Positions 1-7,683 of a DNA stretch of 64,000 nucleotides are shown in pieces. Made by a program: the position numbers and the translations under genes. The stretch is from Lachnospira rogosae (GTDB lineage: Bacteria; Bacillota; Clostridia; Lachnospirales; Lachnospiraceae). The stretch spans positions 310,001 to 374,000 of the forward strand of contig NZ_JBBMER010000001.1 of NCBI RefSeq assembly GCF_040096455.1. The letters are read 5' to 3'. Positions within the stretch are counted from its first letter, which is position 1; every line of letters begins with the position of its first letter. The notes beneath the pieces were generated by a model that worked only from the letters and a program-made list of their open reading frames with translations, was not told the DNA's origin and ran no database searches.

Positions 1-945
1 CTTATTCAGGAGAAGGTTGAATATAATAATCTGGCACTTGTAATAACAGATGAACAGCACAGATTTGGTGTCAACCAGAGAAAACAGTTGTCAGATAAGG
101 GGAACAATCCGCATATAATTGTAATGAGTGCAACACCAATTCCAAGAACTCTTGCGATTATATTATATGGCGATTTGGATATATCTATTATAGATGAAAT
201 GCCATCAGACCGACTTGCAATAAAGAATTGTGTTGTGGATGATTCATACAGGCCAAAGGCATACGCATTTATTAAAAAGCAGGTCAGCGAGGGCAGACAG
301 TGCTATGTAATATGTCCTATGGTTGAGGATAGCGAGAATATTGAAGCGGAAAATGTAATAGATTACACGGATAAGTTAAGAGCTGAACTTAAAGGCGTGC
401 GAATTGAGTATCTTCACGGTAAAATGCGTCCAGTCGATAAGAATGAGATTATGGAAAGATTTGCCAGCGGAATGATAGATGTGCTTGTATCTACGACAGT
501 TATTGAGGTTGGGGTAAATGTTCCTAACAGCACGGTTATGATGGTTGAAAATGCTGAAAGATTCGGACTTGCACAGCTTCATCAGTTAAGAGGACGTGTC
601 GGAAGAGGAAAGTACCAGTCGTATTGTATATTTGTTACTGGCAATAAATCCAAGAAGATAAAGGACAGGCTGGATATACTGCAATATTCCAATGATGGTT
701 TTAAGATAGCAGAGGAAGATTTGAAACAGCGTGGTCCGGGAGATTTCTTTGGGGTACGACAGAGTGGTGATTTTGATTTCGGAATAGCAGACGTATTCAC
801 AGATGCCAAGACTTTAAAAGAAGCCTCAGATGCGGCTAAAGAGATGATGGATAGCGGCTTTGACATAGAGGATGGTGCTAACACATATCTTAAGGAAAAG
901 GTTGATGACTATACGAGAAAATGTCTGGAGAAAATCAATTTATAA
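1..945 (+). CDS. recG: ATP-dependent DNA helicase RecG, 3' part
   Basis: C-terminal part of RecG, the superfamily 2 helicase that remodels replication forks and Holliday junctions. The reading frame is open from base 1, so the N-terminal wedge domain and Walker A motif lie outside the window. Visible motifs in order are the DEQH box (residues 17-20 of the fragment) followed by RFGV, SATPIPRT (motif III), the VSTTVIEVGVNVPN segment (motif V) and QLRGRVGRG (motif VI). These are characteristic of RecG rather than of Mfd or PriA. The C-terminal segment with RGPGDFFGVRQSG is also typical of RecG. The next gene starts 12 bases downstream with its own ribosome binding site. Incomplete only because of the window edge. 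Confidence 0.97.
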   Translation, partial: LIQEKVEYNNLALVITDEQHRFGVNQRKQLSDKGNNPHIIVMSATPIPRTLAIILYGDLDISIIDEMPSDRLAIKNCVVDDSYRPKAYAFIKKQVSEGRQCYVICPMVEDSENIEAENVIDYTDKLRAELKGVRIEYLHGKMRPVDKNEIMERFASGMIDVLVSTTVIEVGVNVPNSTVMMVENAERFGLAQLHQLRGRVGRGKYQSYCIFVTGNKSKKIKDRLDILQYSNDGFKIAEEDLKQRGPGDFFGVRQSGDFDFGIADVFTDAKTLKEASDAAKEMMDSGFDIEDGANTYLKEKVDDYTRKCLEKINL

Positions 946-957
946 AGGAGACTGGTT

Positions 958-1188
958 ATGAGACAGATGGAATTTACAATGAGCAGGCCTAATCTTGTTA
1001 AGCAGGGTGATGAGGTTGAGATAACTGAGGGAAAGCTTCCAAGCAGTTATTATTATACTATTGAGCCAGCAGTTGCTATGTCAGGCAATTACTCAACTCC
1101 TGACAGGCTTAAGTCAAGACATGGAGTTGTTAAAGAAGTCGGAGAGACAAGCAGAGGATATTATGTGCTTGCGGAATTTGAAGATTGA
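958..1188 (+). CDS. Small conserved-looking hypothetical protein, 76 aa
   Basis: I do not recognise this family. The start is supported by AAAGGAG at about 944-950, seven bases before the ATG. The product is soluble with no signal peptide or membrane segment. It contains the phrase SRHGVVKEVGETSRGYYVLAEFED, which alternates short hydrophobic and polar residues as in a small beta-rich fold. It lies directly behind recG and probably shares its transcript. The stop codon overlaps the -35 box of the following transporter promoter. No function is proposed. Confidence 0.75.
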   Translation: MRQMEFTMSRPNLVKQGDEVEITEGKLPSSYYYTIEPAVAMSGNYSTPDRLKSRHGVVKEVGETSRGYYVLAEFED

Positions 1189-1212
1189 AAATATATTAAT
1201 AATATGTATAAT
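1185..1212 (+). promoter_or_regulatory. Candidate sigma-A promoter for the NSS transporter
   Basis: TTGAAA at 1185-1190 and TATAAT at 1207-1212 are separated by 16 bases. The -35 box overlaps the TGA stop of the preceding gene. Predicted transcription start is near 1219, leaving a leader of about 50 bases before the ATG at 1268. Sequence match only. Confidence 0.6.
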
Positions 1213-1267
1213 TAAATATTGAATATTAAACATTAAATGATTTATAAGGAAAGGTTTGGAATAACTA

Positions 1268-2626
1268 ATGGAAAAGAAGAAAAGGGGCAGTTTCACGGGA
1301 GAAATAGGATTTGTACTTGCGGCTGCGGGAAGTGCTGTTGGACTGGGTAATCTGTGGAGATTTCCGTATCTTGCGGCACAATATGGCGGAGGAATATTTA
1401 TTCTTGTATACATTATACTTGCACTTACATTTGGCTTTACTCTTATGACAACAGAGATTGCTATAGGAAGAAAGACAAAGTTAAGTCCGACAAGGGCGTA
1501 TAAAGAGGTTGATTCTAAGTTTGGATTTATTGGGCCGATTGCATTTATAATACCGGTTATCATTCTGCCATATTACTGTGTAATAGGAGGATGGGTTACA
1601 AAATATGTCACAGTATTTGCGGCAGGACAGAATATAGCTGCTGCCGAAGACTCATTTTTTGGTAACTTTATTGGAAGGGAATATGCACCACTTATATTTT
1701 TTATTATATTCCTTGGGCTTACATCACTTATTGTAATATCGGGTGTAGAAAAAGGAATTGAGAAGGTGAGCAGTTATCTTATGCCAGCACTAATTGTGCT
1801 TGCCGTTATAATATGTATATATGTAATTACAATTCCAGGTTCATCAGCAGGAATTAAATATTATCTTCTGCCGGATTTCTCTAAATTCTCATTTAAGACG
1901 GTGTGTGCAGCTATGGGACAGATGTTCTATTCAATGAGTCTTGCAATGGGAATTATGATAACTTATGGTTCATATACTAAAGATGAGGTGAGCATTGTAA
2001 AATCTGTCAACCAGATAGAGATATTTGATACAGGAATTGCCATTCTTGCAGGAATGATGGTTGTTCCGGCAGTGTATATATTCAGCGGTGAAGCTGGAAC
2101 ATCACAGAGTGGTGCAGGACTTATGTTTGTAACGCTTCCTAAGGTATTCACACAGATGACTGCTGGAAGATTTATAGGCGGATTGTTTTTTGTGCTTGTG
2201 TTTTTTGCGGCACTTACAAGTTCGGTATCCGTTATGGAAGCAATAGTTTCAATGCTTATAGACAGATTTCATATAAGCAGAATTAAAGCGTGCCTTGGTG
2301 TTATTATATTCTCGGTTGCCCTTGGAATACCTTGTTCACTTGGTAATGGGGTATGGTCACACATTACAATACTTGGAATGGATTTCCTTACATTCTTCGA
2401 TTTTATAAGCAACAGTCTTCTGCTTCCTATAGTAGCCTTCTTTACCTGCCTTATGATAGGCTGGTCAACGGGTGCTGACTATATTATTGGAGAAGCTACC
2501 AAGAATGGAGAAGCTTTTAAGCGTGAGAAAATATACCGCGTTATGATTAAGTATATAGCACCGGTATTATTGCTTATTATTCTTGTGTTCTACACATTGG
2601 CACAGTTTAATATAATTAAATTCTAA
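1268..2626 (+). CDS. Sodium-dependent transporter, NSS/SNF family
   Basis: Sodium-coupled symporter of the neurotransmitter:sodium symporter family (LeuT/MhsT-like), 452 residues, an integral membrane protein with about 11 hydrophobic segments. The family signature AGSAVGLGNLWRFPY lies in the first membrane helix, where the unwound segment binds sodium and the substrate. Bacterial members mostly carry amino acids; the substrate cannot be read from the sequence. The gene has its own candidate promoter and an AAGGAAAGG ribosome binding site, so it is probably transcribed alone. A weak hairpin with a T-run follows before spoIVA. Confidence 0.93.
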   Translation: MEKKKRGSFTGEIGFVLAAAGSAVGLGNLWRFPYLAAQYGGGIFILVYIILALTFGFTLMTTEIAIGRKTKLSPTRAYKEVDSKFGFIGPIAFIIPVIILPYYCVIGGWVTKYVTVFAAGQNIAAAEDSFFGNFIGREYAPLIFFIIFLGLTSLIVISGVEKGIEKVSSYLMPALIVLAVIICIYVITIPGSSAGIKYYLLPDFSKFSFKTVCAAMGQMFYSMSLAMGIMITYGSYTKDEVSIVKSVNQIEIFDTGIAILAGMMVVPAVYIFSGEAGTSQSGAGLMFVTLPKVFTQMTAGRFIGGLFFVLVFFAALTSSVSVMEAIVSMLIDRFHISRIKACLGVIIFSVALGIPCSLGNGVWSHITILGMDFLTFFDFISNSLLLPIVAFFTCLMIGWSTGADYIIGEATKNGEAFKREKIYRVMIKYIAPVLLLIILVFYTLAQFNIIKF

Positions 2627-2729
2627 TTCGTCACAGAATATGTATTTTTAATTCGTTAAGATTATGCGATGAATATAATTACAGGGTTATGTGATTAATA
2701 TGTATGTCAGATGAAAGCTGTACATTTTC

Positions 2730-2777
2730 TGCCACACAGGCAGGAATGGAGGTGTTCGTCTGGCATATTTTTTTATT
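2730..2777 (+). terminator. Possible weak terminator between the transporter gene and spoIVA
   Basis: TGCCA at 2730-2734 can pair with TGGCA at 2761-2765, with partial inner pairing (CACA with TGTT), and is followed by a T-rich run at 2768-2774. The stem is short and interrupted, so it is a poor terminator at best. It overlaps the proposed -35 box of the spoIVA promoter. Confidence 0.3.
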
Positions 2778-2793
2778 GAAGGGAATATACATT
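2763..2793 (+). promoter_or_regulatory. Candidate sigma-E promoter for spoIVA
   Basis: GCATATT at 2763-2769 matches the Bacillus sigma-E -35 consensus KMATATT, and TATACATT at 2786-2793 matches 7 of 8 positions of CATACAHT. The spacer is 16 bases, one or two longer than the usual 14-15. spoIVA is a mother-cell sigma-E gene in Bacillus and Clostridia, which supports the call. The predicted start near 2800 also favours translation from 2822 rather than from the in-frame ATG at 2807. Confidence 0.55.
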
Positions 2794-2821
2794 TATATGC
2801 GTATATATGGAGGTTAGATAT

Positions 2822-4318
2822 ATGGATGGAAAAGAGCTTGTATCAGGTGCAGCGTATGATGTATATATGGATATTAAGAAAAGAACCAATGGAGAAATAT
2901 ATTTTGGTGTTGTAGGACCTGTAAGAACCGGTAAGTCAACTTTTATCAAAAGATTTATGGAATTGTGTGTCCTTCCTTCTATGAAAGATGATAATAAAAG
3001 AAAGAGGGCACAGGACGAACTCCCACAGTCGTCAGGTGGAACTACAGTTATGACAGTTGAGCCTAAATTTATTCCGAGTGAAGCAGCACTTATAAGTCCA
3101 TTTGAGGGAATTAATATGAAGGTAAGGCTTGTTGACTGTGTCGGTTTTATGGTTGAAGGGGCTAATGGGCATCTTGATAATGGAAAAGAGAGAATGGTTA
3201 AGACACCGTGGGATACTAAGGAAATAGCATTTTCCAAGGCGGCAGAGATAGGTACTAAGAAAGTGATAAATGACCATTCAACAATAGGTATTGTTGTGAC
3301 TACAGATGGTTCTTTTACAGAAATTGACAGAACGAATTATATAGTGGCAGAGAAAAAGACTATTAACGAGTTGAAAAAAATAAATAAGCCGTTCGTTGTA
3401 ATATTAAACAGTGATAAACCTTATGCCACAAAGACCAGGGAGCTTGCCGTTAGCATGTCGGCTGATTATGAAGTTCCTGTTATTCCTGTTAATTGTGACC
3501 AGTTAAAGAATGAAGATGTTAATAATATTCTTAAAGAGGTGCTTAAGCAGTTTGCAGTGACACAGATTGACTTTTTTGCACCTGAATGGACACAGGTGCT
3601 TCCTGATGAGCATTGGCTAAAAAAAGAGCTTATGCAGGTGGCTGGAGAGGTGTTAGAAGGCATTAATACAATAAAAGATGCTGATAATTATAAATATAGT
3701 GCAGATAATGAATACATAAAGAAGCTTGATGTTACAGATGTGTCACTTTCGGAGGGAAGGGTGAGTGTGAAGATGTCTGTAGATGCTAATATTTATTATG
3801 GCATTTTAAGCGAGCTTACCGGAACTAAGATATTAAATGAATATGAGCTTATAAGTACAATAAGAGATCTGGCGTTAAGAAAGAAGGAATATGAAAGTGT
3901 ATCTGATGCGGTAACTGATGTTAATATGTCTGGCTTCGGTGTTGTAACGCCTGTAAGAAGTGCAATAGAATTAGAAGAACCAGTTGTTATAAAAAATGGT
4001 AACAAATATGGCGTTAAGATTAAGGCTAAAGTTCCGTCAGTGAATATGTTAAAGACACAGATTAATGTTGAGATTGCACCTATAGTCGGAACTAAAAACC
4101 AGGCAGAGGATCTGATTAATTATATTAAAGATAATACAAAGGATAATCCGGACGGCATATGGGATACTAATATATTTGGAAAGACGATAGAACAGATTGT
4201 TAATGATGGGATATACGAAAAGACACATAATATAACTAAAGATAATATGGATAAGATTGGGGAGACTATAGAAAAGGTTATGAATGAGAATTCGGGACTT
4301 GTCTGCCTGATTGTGTAG
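2822..4318 (+). CDS. spoIVA: Stage IV sporulation protein A, spore-coat ATPase
   Basis: SpoIVA is the cytoskeletal ATPase that polymerises on the forespore surface in the mother cell and forms the base of the spore coat. The 498-residue product matches the family length (492 in B. subtilis). It carries Walker A GPVRTGKS at residues 32-39, the DELPQS and TMTVEPKF-like segments, LVDCVGF (Walker B region), a STIGIVVTTDG segment, and a hydrophobic end, SGLVCLIV, corresponding to the C-terminal membrane-facing tail. GGAGG at 2809-2813 fixes the start at 2822. An in-frame ATG at 2807 overlaps this site and is too close to the predicted promoter. Its presence suggests that the organism has, or recently had, a sporulation programme. 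Confidence 0.97.
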   Translation: MDGKELVSGAAYDVYMDIKKRTNGEIYFGVVGPVRTGKSTFIKRFMELCVLPSMKDDNKRKRAQDELPQSSGGTTVMTVEPKFIPSEAALISPFEGINMKVRLVDCVGFMVEGANGHLDNGKERMVKTPWDTKEIAFSKAAEIGTKKVINDHSTIGIVVTTDGSFTEIDRTNYIVAEKKTINELKKINKPFVVILNSDKPYATKTRELAVSMSADYEVPVIPVNCDQLKNEDVNNILKEVLKQFAVTQIDFFAPEWTQVLPDEHWLKKELMQVAGEVLEGINTIKDADNYKYSADNEYIKKLDVTDVSLSEGRVSVKMSVDANIYYGILSELTGTKILNEYELISTIRDLALRKKEYESVSDAVTDVNMSGFGVVTPVRSAIELEEPVVIKNGNKYGVKIKAKVPSVNMLKTQINVEIAPIVGTKNQAEDLINYIKDNTKDNPDGIWDTNIFGKTIEQIVNDGIYEKTHNITKDNMDKIGETIEKVMNENSGLVCLIV

Positions 4319-4326
4319 CTGAGTGC

Positions 4327-4355
4327 TTGATTGTAAGAGAGAATTCTGATAAAAT
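4327..4355 (+). promoter_or_regulatory. Candidate sigma-A promoter for apt
   Basis: TTGATT at 4327-4332 and TAAAAT at 4350-4355 are separated by 17 bases. They lie about 50 bases before the apt start and just after the spoIVA stop, which separates the vegetative purine genes from the sporulation gene. Confidence 0.6.
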
Positions 4356-4405
4356 TAGTTGTAATTAATGTACTTTGCACAATAAAAGGCAAATAGGAGG
4401 ACAAT

Positions 4406-4930
4406 ATGAAAAAGGTTGAAGATTATGTAAGAAGTATTCCAGATTTTCCAGAGAAAGGAATTATATTCAGGGATATAACAACAGTAATCCAGAGTCCAGA
4501 GGGATTAAAGCTTGCTATAGATGGAATTAATGAAAAGCTTAAAGGCGTTGATTATGATGTTGTAGTTGGACCAGAATCAAGAGGATTTATATTCGGAGTT
4601 CCAGTTGCATATGCTAATGGCAAAGGCTTTGTTCCTGTAAGAAAGAAAGGTAAGCTTCCTTGTGAAACTATTTCACAGGATTATGAGCTTGAATATGGCA
4701 CAGCAACTATCGAGATGCATAAGGATGCCATAGTACCGGGACAGAAGGTTGTTATTGTAGATGACTTAATCGCAACAGGTGGAACAACAGAAGCTATTAT
4801 CAAGCTTATTGAACAGCTTGGTGGTGAAGTTGTAAAGATTATATTCCTTATTGAGCTTGAGGGGCTTAAGGGCAGGGAAAAGCTTAGCGGATATGATGTT
4901 GACGCAGTTATAAAGTACGCTGGAAAGTAA
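4406..4930 (+). CDS. apt: Adenine phosphoribosyltransferase
   Basis: Converts adenine and PRPP to AMP in purine salvage in the cytoplasm. The 174-residue length is normal. Visible signatures are the N-terminal DFPEKGIIFRDIT segment, the GPESRGFIFG substrate loop and the PRPP-binding motif VVIVDDLIATGGT. An AGGAGG ribosome binding site precedes the ATG. deoD follows about 95 bases downstream, and the two together salvage purine bases and nucleosides. Confidence 0.97.
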   Translation: MKKVEDYVRSIPDFPEKGIIFRDITTVIQSPEGLKLAIDGINEKLKGVDYDVVVGPESRGFIFGVPVAYANGKGFVPVRKKGKLPCETISQDYELEYGTATIEMHKDAIVPGQKVVIVDDLIATGGTTEAIIKLIEQLGGEVVKIIFLIELEGLKGREKLSGYDVDAVIKYAGK

Positions 4931-4940
4931 AATAATAATG

Positions 4941-4998
4941 AGGGCTGTATGTTTGCTTCAGAGTGCCTTAGTGGGATTTTCTGACAGGATGCAGCCTT
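4941..4998 (+). promoter_or_regulatory. Structured segment between apt and deoD
   Basis: Bases 4941-4950 can pair with 4989-4998 in a 10-bp helix that includes two G-U pairs. Inside it TCAGA at 4958-4962 can pair with TCTGA at 4980-4984. The structure ends 27 bases before the deoD ATG. The following bases (TGTTTGG) are only a weak U-tract, so it is not a convincing terminator. It could be a processing or regulatory hairpin. Confidence 0.4.
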
Positions 4999-5024
4999 TG
5001 TTTGGATATGGAAGGGGTGATGTT

Positions 5025-5753
5025 ATGCCAACACCACATAACACAGCGAATACAGGTGATATAGCTAAGACAGTTATAATGCCGGGTGATCCTTTAAGGG
5101 CGAAGTATATAGCTGATACTTATCTTGATAATGTAGTCAGGTTTAACAATGTAAGAAATATATATGGTTATACAGGTGTATACAGGGATGTTGATATATC
5201 CGTTATGGCTAGTGGTATGGGTATGCCTTCTATGGGCATATACAGCTACGAGTTATTTAAGTACTATGATGTCGATAATATTATAAGAATAGGGTCGGCA
5301 GGAAGTATATCTGACAAGGTTGACTTAAGGGATATTGTGTTAGCTATCGGTACAAGTACTGACTCTAACTATGCTAAGCAGTATAATCTTCCTGGAACAT
5401 ATGCACCTGTGGCAGATTTCGGGCTTTTAAACTGTGCATATGAGCAGTCGAAGCTTTATGGTATTGCTGCTGAGGTTGGGAATGTCGTATCAACAGATGT
5501 TTTTTATAATGATAATCCAGAATATAATAAGGCGTGGAGTAATATGGGTGTGCTTGCTGTTGAAATGGAATCAGCGGCACTTTATATGAATGCCGCCCGT
5601 CTTTCAAAGAATGCTCTTGCTATGTTTACTATAAGTGATAATCTTATGAATGGACAGTCATTATCGGTTGAGGAAAGACAGGAGGGCTTTGATGATATGA
5701 TAAAGCTTTCACTTGAAACTGCAAGATTGTATAATATCGGGGGAGGCGTATAA
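5025..5753 (+). CDS. deoD: Purine-nucleoside phosphorylase, DeoD type
   Basis: Phosphorolysis of purine (deoxy)nucleosides to base plus (deoxy)ribose-1-phosphate. The start is set at 5025: the protein then begins MPTPHNTANTGD, as in E. coli DeoD, and a GGGGTG site sits just upstream. A longer in-frame reading from 4938 would run through the structured spacer and has no ribosome binding site. The 242-residue product has VIMPGDPLRAK (phosphate binding), GMGMPS, VEMESAALY with the substrate-binding Glu, and ISDN with the catalytic Asp. The TAA overlaps the next ATG by one base (TAATG), indicating translational coupling to the MutS-like gene. Confidence 0.95.
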   Translation: MPTPHNTANTGDIAKTVIMPGDPLRAKYIADTYLDNVVRFNNVRNIYGYTGVYRDVDISVMASGMGMPSMGIYSYELFKYYDVDNIIRIGSAGSISDKVDLRDIVLAIGTSTDSNYAKQYNLPGTYAPVADFGLLNCAYEQSKLYGIAAEVGNVVSTDVFYNDNPEYNKAWSNMGVLAVEMESAALYMNAARLSKNALAMFTISDNLMNGQSLSVEERQEGFDDMIKLSLETARLYNIGGGV

Positions 5754-7462
5754 TGGACAAGTCGGGTTATACAGATATGACAAGTATACAGATACTTGTA
5801 TTTTTTGCACTTGTTATTATTATTGCTGTATATGTCACAGTTACGAATAATAGAAGAAAGCAGAATTTAATTATTAAAAAGCTGAAAAATGGCTGGGGAA
5901 AACCGTCACAAAGAAAGTATTCCGGTGAAGATTATGAGTGCATATCACATTACTTTAAAAGAAATGAAGATGAGAACTCTATAGATGATATAACATGGAA
6001 TGATCTTGGTATGGATGCGGTATTTTGTATGATGAATAATACGAATTCATCTGCAGGACAGGAATATCTATATAAGATGTTAAGATGTCCCAATGCGGAT
6101 ATCCAGTCGCTTAAAAAGCTTGATAAGCTTGCCTCTGACTTTGATAAAAATGCTGCTAAAAGACTTGACATACAGAAAATATTTGTATGGATAGGACGTG
6201 CAAAGCATATATCAATAAGTGATTACTGCGATGTTGTGGTAGGACTTGAGAAAAAAAGCAACGTTCTTCATTATGCTTCAATGCTTTTTATTCTTGCAGC
6301 AATTATATTTACCTGCACCATAAGCCCGGTGCTTGGAATATGGCTTTGTATCGCAGCTATCGCATTTTCGATAATAACGTATTATAAATATAAGGCTGCT
6401 GTTGATAGGTACTTCATATGTGTTAATCATATTGTGAAACTGCTTATGGGTGCGAAAAAGATAACAGCACTTAATATTGATTTTCTTGGTGAGTATAACG
6501 ATAAGTTAAAGAATATATCAGAGGAGCTTTCAGATATAACAAAGAGGTCATGGCTTCTTGAAACGGGTAATGTTGATGGTTCTATAGCCGAGATTTTGCT
6601 TGATTACCTAAGAATGTTGACACACGTTGACCTTATAAAGTTTAATAATCTTATAAAGCTTTTTAATGATAAAGAAGATTATATATATGAGCTTATAGAT
6701 ACACTTGGTTTTATAGAGGCATCCATATCAGTTGCTTCATTCAGATGTATGCTTGGCAGCTGGTGCGTTCCTGAGTTCAGGAAGGATAATGATATGCAGC
6801 TTGAAGTAAGAAATGTATATCATCCGCTTATAACAAAGCCTGTAGCCAACTCTATAAATACTAAGCATAATGTACTTCTGACAGGATCTAACGCTTCTGG
6901 AAAATCGACATTTCTTAAGACAATCGCGATTAATGCACTTTTGTCACAGACAATATATACGAGTGTGTCGGAATACTACAGAGCACCTGTATACAGAATA
7001 TATTCGTCAATGGCATTAAGAGATGACCTTAGCAGTTCCAACAGCTATTATATAGTGGAAATCAAGTCACTTAAGAGGATGTTGGATGCGGCTTCTAAAG
7101 AGGGACATCCTGTTCTTATGTTTGTTGATGAGGTGCTTCGTGGAACTAACACGGTTGAGCGTATTGCGGCATCATCAGAGATACTAAAGAGCATAAGGAC
7201 TGATAAAGCACTTGTGTTTGCGGCAACACACGATGTAGAGCTTACATCACTTCTTAGAGGAAAATATGATAATTATCATTTTCAGGAGGAGGTTACAGAT
7301 GATGAGGTTGTATTTGATTTCAAGCTGTATACAGGACCTGCAACCACAAGAAATGCAATAAAGCTGTTAAAGACTATAGGTTATGACAGCACTATTATTA
7401 ATGCGGCTGAGAGAAGTGCGGGCTATTTTCTTAATAATGGAAAGTGGAATGTTGAAAATTGA
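5753..7462 (+). CDS. Membrane-anchored MutS-family ATPase
   Basis: A 569-residue protein with the MutS C-terminal ATPase domain but none of the mismatch-recognition regions. Walker A is GSNASGKST at residues 378-386, the Walker B acidic pair is at about 459-460 (VDEVLRGTN), and AATHD is the following His motif. Unlike MutS it carries one hydrophobic segment at the N-terminus (about residues 11-31) and two more at about 176-215, so it should sit in the membrane with its ATPase in the cytoplasm. The family is known from genomes as MutS-related proteins of unknown function; a mismatch-repair role is unlikely because the FxE domain is absent. It is translationally coupled to deoD. Confidence 0.85.
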   Translation: MDKSGYTDMTSIQILVFFALVIIIAVYVTVTNNRRKQNLIIKKLKNGWGKPSQRKYSGEDYECISHYFKRNEDENSIDDITWNDLGMDAVFCMMNNTNSSAGQEYLYKMLRCPNADIQSLKKLDKLASDFDKNAAKRLDIQKIFVWIGRAKHISISDYCDVVVGLEKKSNVLHYASMLFILAAIIFTCTISPVLGIWLCIAAIAFSIITYYKYKAAVDRYFICVNHIVKLLMGAKKITALNIDFLGEYNDKLKNISEELSDITKRSWLLETGNVDGSIAEILLDYLRMLTHVDLIKFNNLIKLFNDKEDYIYELIDTLGFIEASISVASFRCMLGSWCVPEFRKDNDMQLEVRNVYHPLITKPVANSINTKHNVLLTGSNASGKSTFLKTIAINALLSQTIYTSVSEYYRAPVYRIYSSMALRDDLSSSNSYYIVEIKSLKRMLDAASKEGHPVLMFVDEVLRGTNTVERIAASSEILKSIRTDKALVFAATHDVELTSLLRGKYDNYHFQEEVTDDEVVFDFKLYTGPATTRNAIKLLKTIGYDSTIINAAERSAGYFLNNGKWNVEN

Positions 7463-7480
7463 TATGAGCTATGGTAAAAT
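7452..7480 (+). promoter_or_regulatory. Strong candidate sigma-A promoter before the small ORF and alaS
   Basis: TTGAAA at 7452-7457 and TAAAAT at 7475-7480 have an ideal 17-base spacer. The -35 box lies inside the last codons of the MutS-like gene. Predicted transcription start is near 7487. Confidence 0.7.
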
Positions 7481-7495
7481 ACTATGTTGTTTATA

Positions 7496-7518
7496 GCTGC
7501 TGCAAAGCCGGCAGTAGC
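7496..7518 (+). other. Leader hairpin before the alaS operon
   Basis: GCTGCTGC at 7496-7503 pairs with GCAGTAGC at 7511-7518 (8 bp including one G-U), with a seven-base loop. No T-run follows; the ribosome binding site AAAGGAAGG begins three bases later. It is therefore an mRNA leader hairpin rather than a terminator. The short leader rules out a T-box for alaS here. Confidence 0.45.
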
Positions 7519-7532
7519 AGAAAGGAAGGCTT

Positions 7533-7682
7533 ATGGTAGGATTAACATTAGTTTCGGAATTAATATTTGAAGCGGTAAAGTTTGTAGTTATGCTTGGACT
7601 TTTAGTTCTTGCAGTATTTGCCGGTGGTAAGATTAGAAAAGGATTAGATGCTAAAAAGGCAGCTAAACAGGAGGAAGAATAA
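7533..7682 (+). CDS. Small single-span membrane protein, 49 aa
   Basis: A short open frame with a strong ribosome binding site (AAAGGAAGG at 7521-7529) and its own promoter. The product starts MVGLTLVSELIF, has one hydrophobic span at about residues 10-29, and ends in a charged tail (KIRKGLDAKKAAKQEEE). The charge pattern predicts the C-terminus in the cytoplasm. The alaS ribosome binding site lies inside its last codons and alaS starts one base after its stop, so the two are co-translated. I do not recognise the family. The position suggests a leader gene, but there is no alanine-codon run to suggest attenuation. Confidence 0.75.
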   Translation: MVGLTLVSELIFEAVKFVVMLGLLVLAVFAGGKIRKGLDAKKAAKQEEE

Positions 7683-7683
7683 A

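Noticed and set aside
582..884. Antisense open frames within recG and similar shadow frames throughout
   Set aside because: They lie opposite or out of frame to well-identified genes and lack ribosome binding sites and family matches.
1231..1256. Second promoter-like pair before the NSS transporter
   Set aside because: It would start transcription after the ribosome binding site; the pair at 1185-1212 fits better.
2807..2821. Upstream in-frame ATG for spoIVA at 2807
   Set aside because: It overlaps the GGAGG site used by the ATG at 2822 and lies only a few bases after the predicted sigma-E transcription start.
4951..4998. Purine riboswitch before deoD
   Set aside because: The three-helix purine aptamer layout and its conserved loops are not visible.
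4938..5024. N-terminal extension of deoD from 4938
   Set aside because: It passes through a hairpin region, has no ribosome binding site and adds residues absent from DeoD proteins; 5025 matches the family start.
7463..7532. T-box leader for alaS
   Set aside because: The leader is only about 45 bases from predicted start to the first ATG and lacks a T-box sequence or a terminator.
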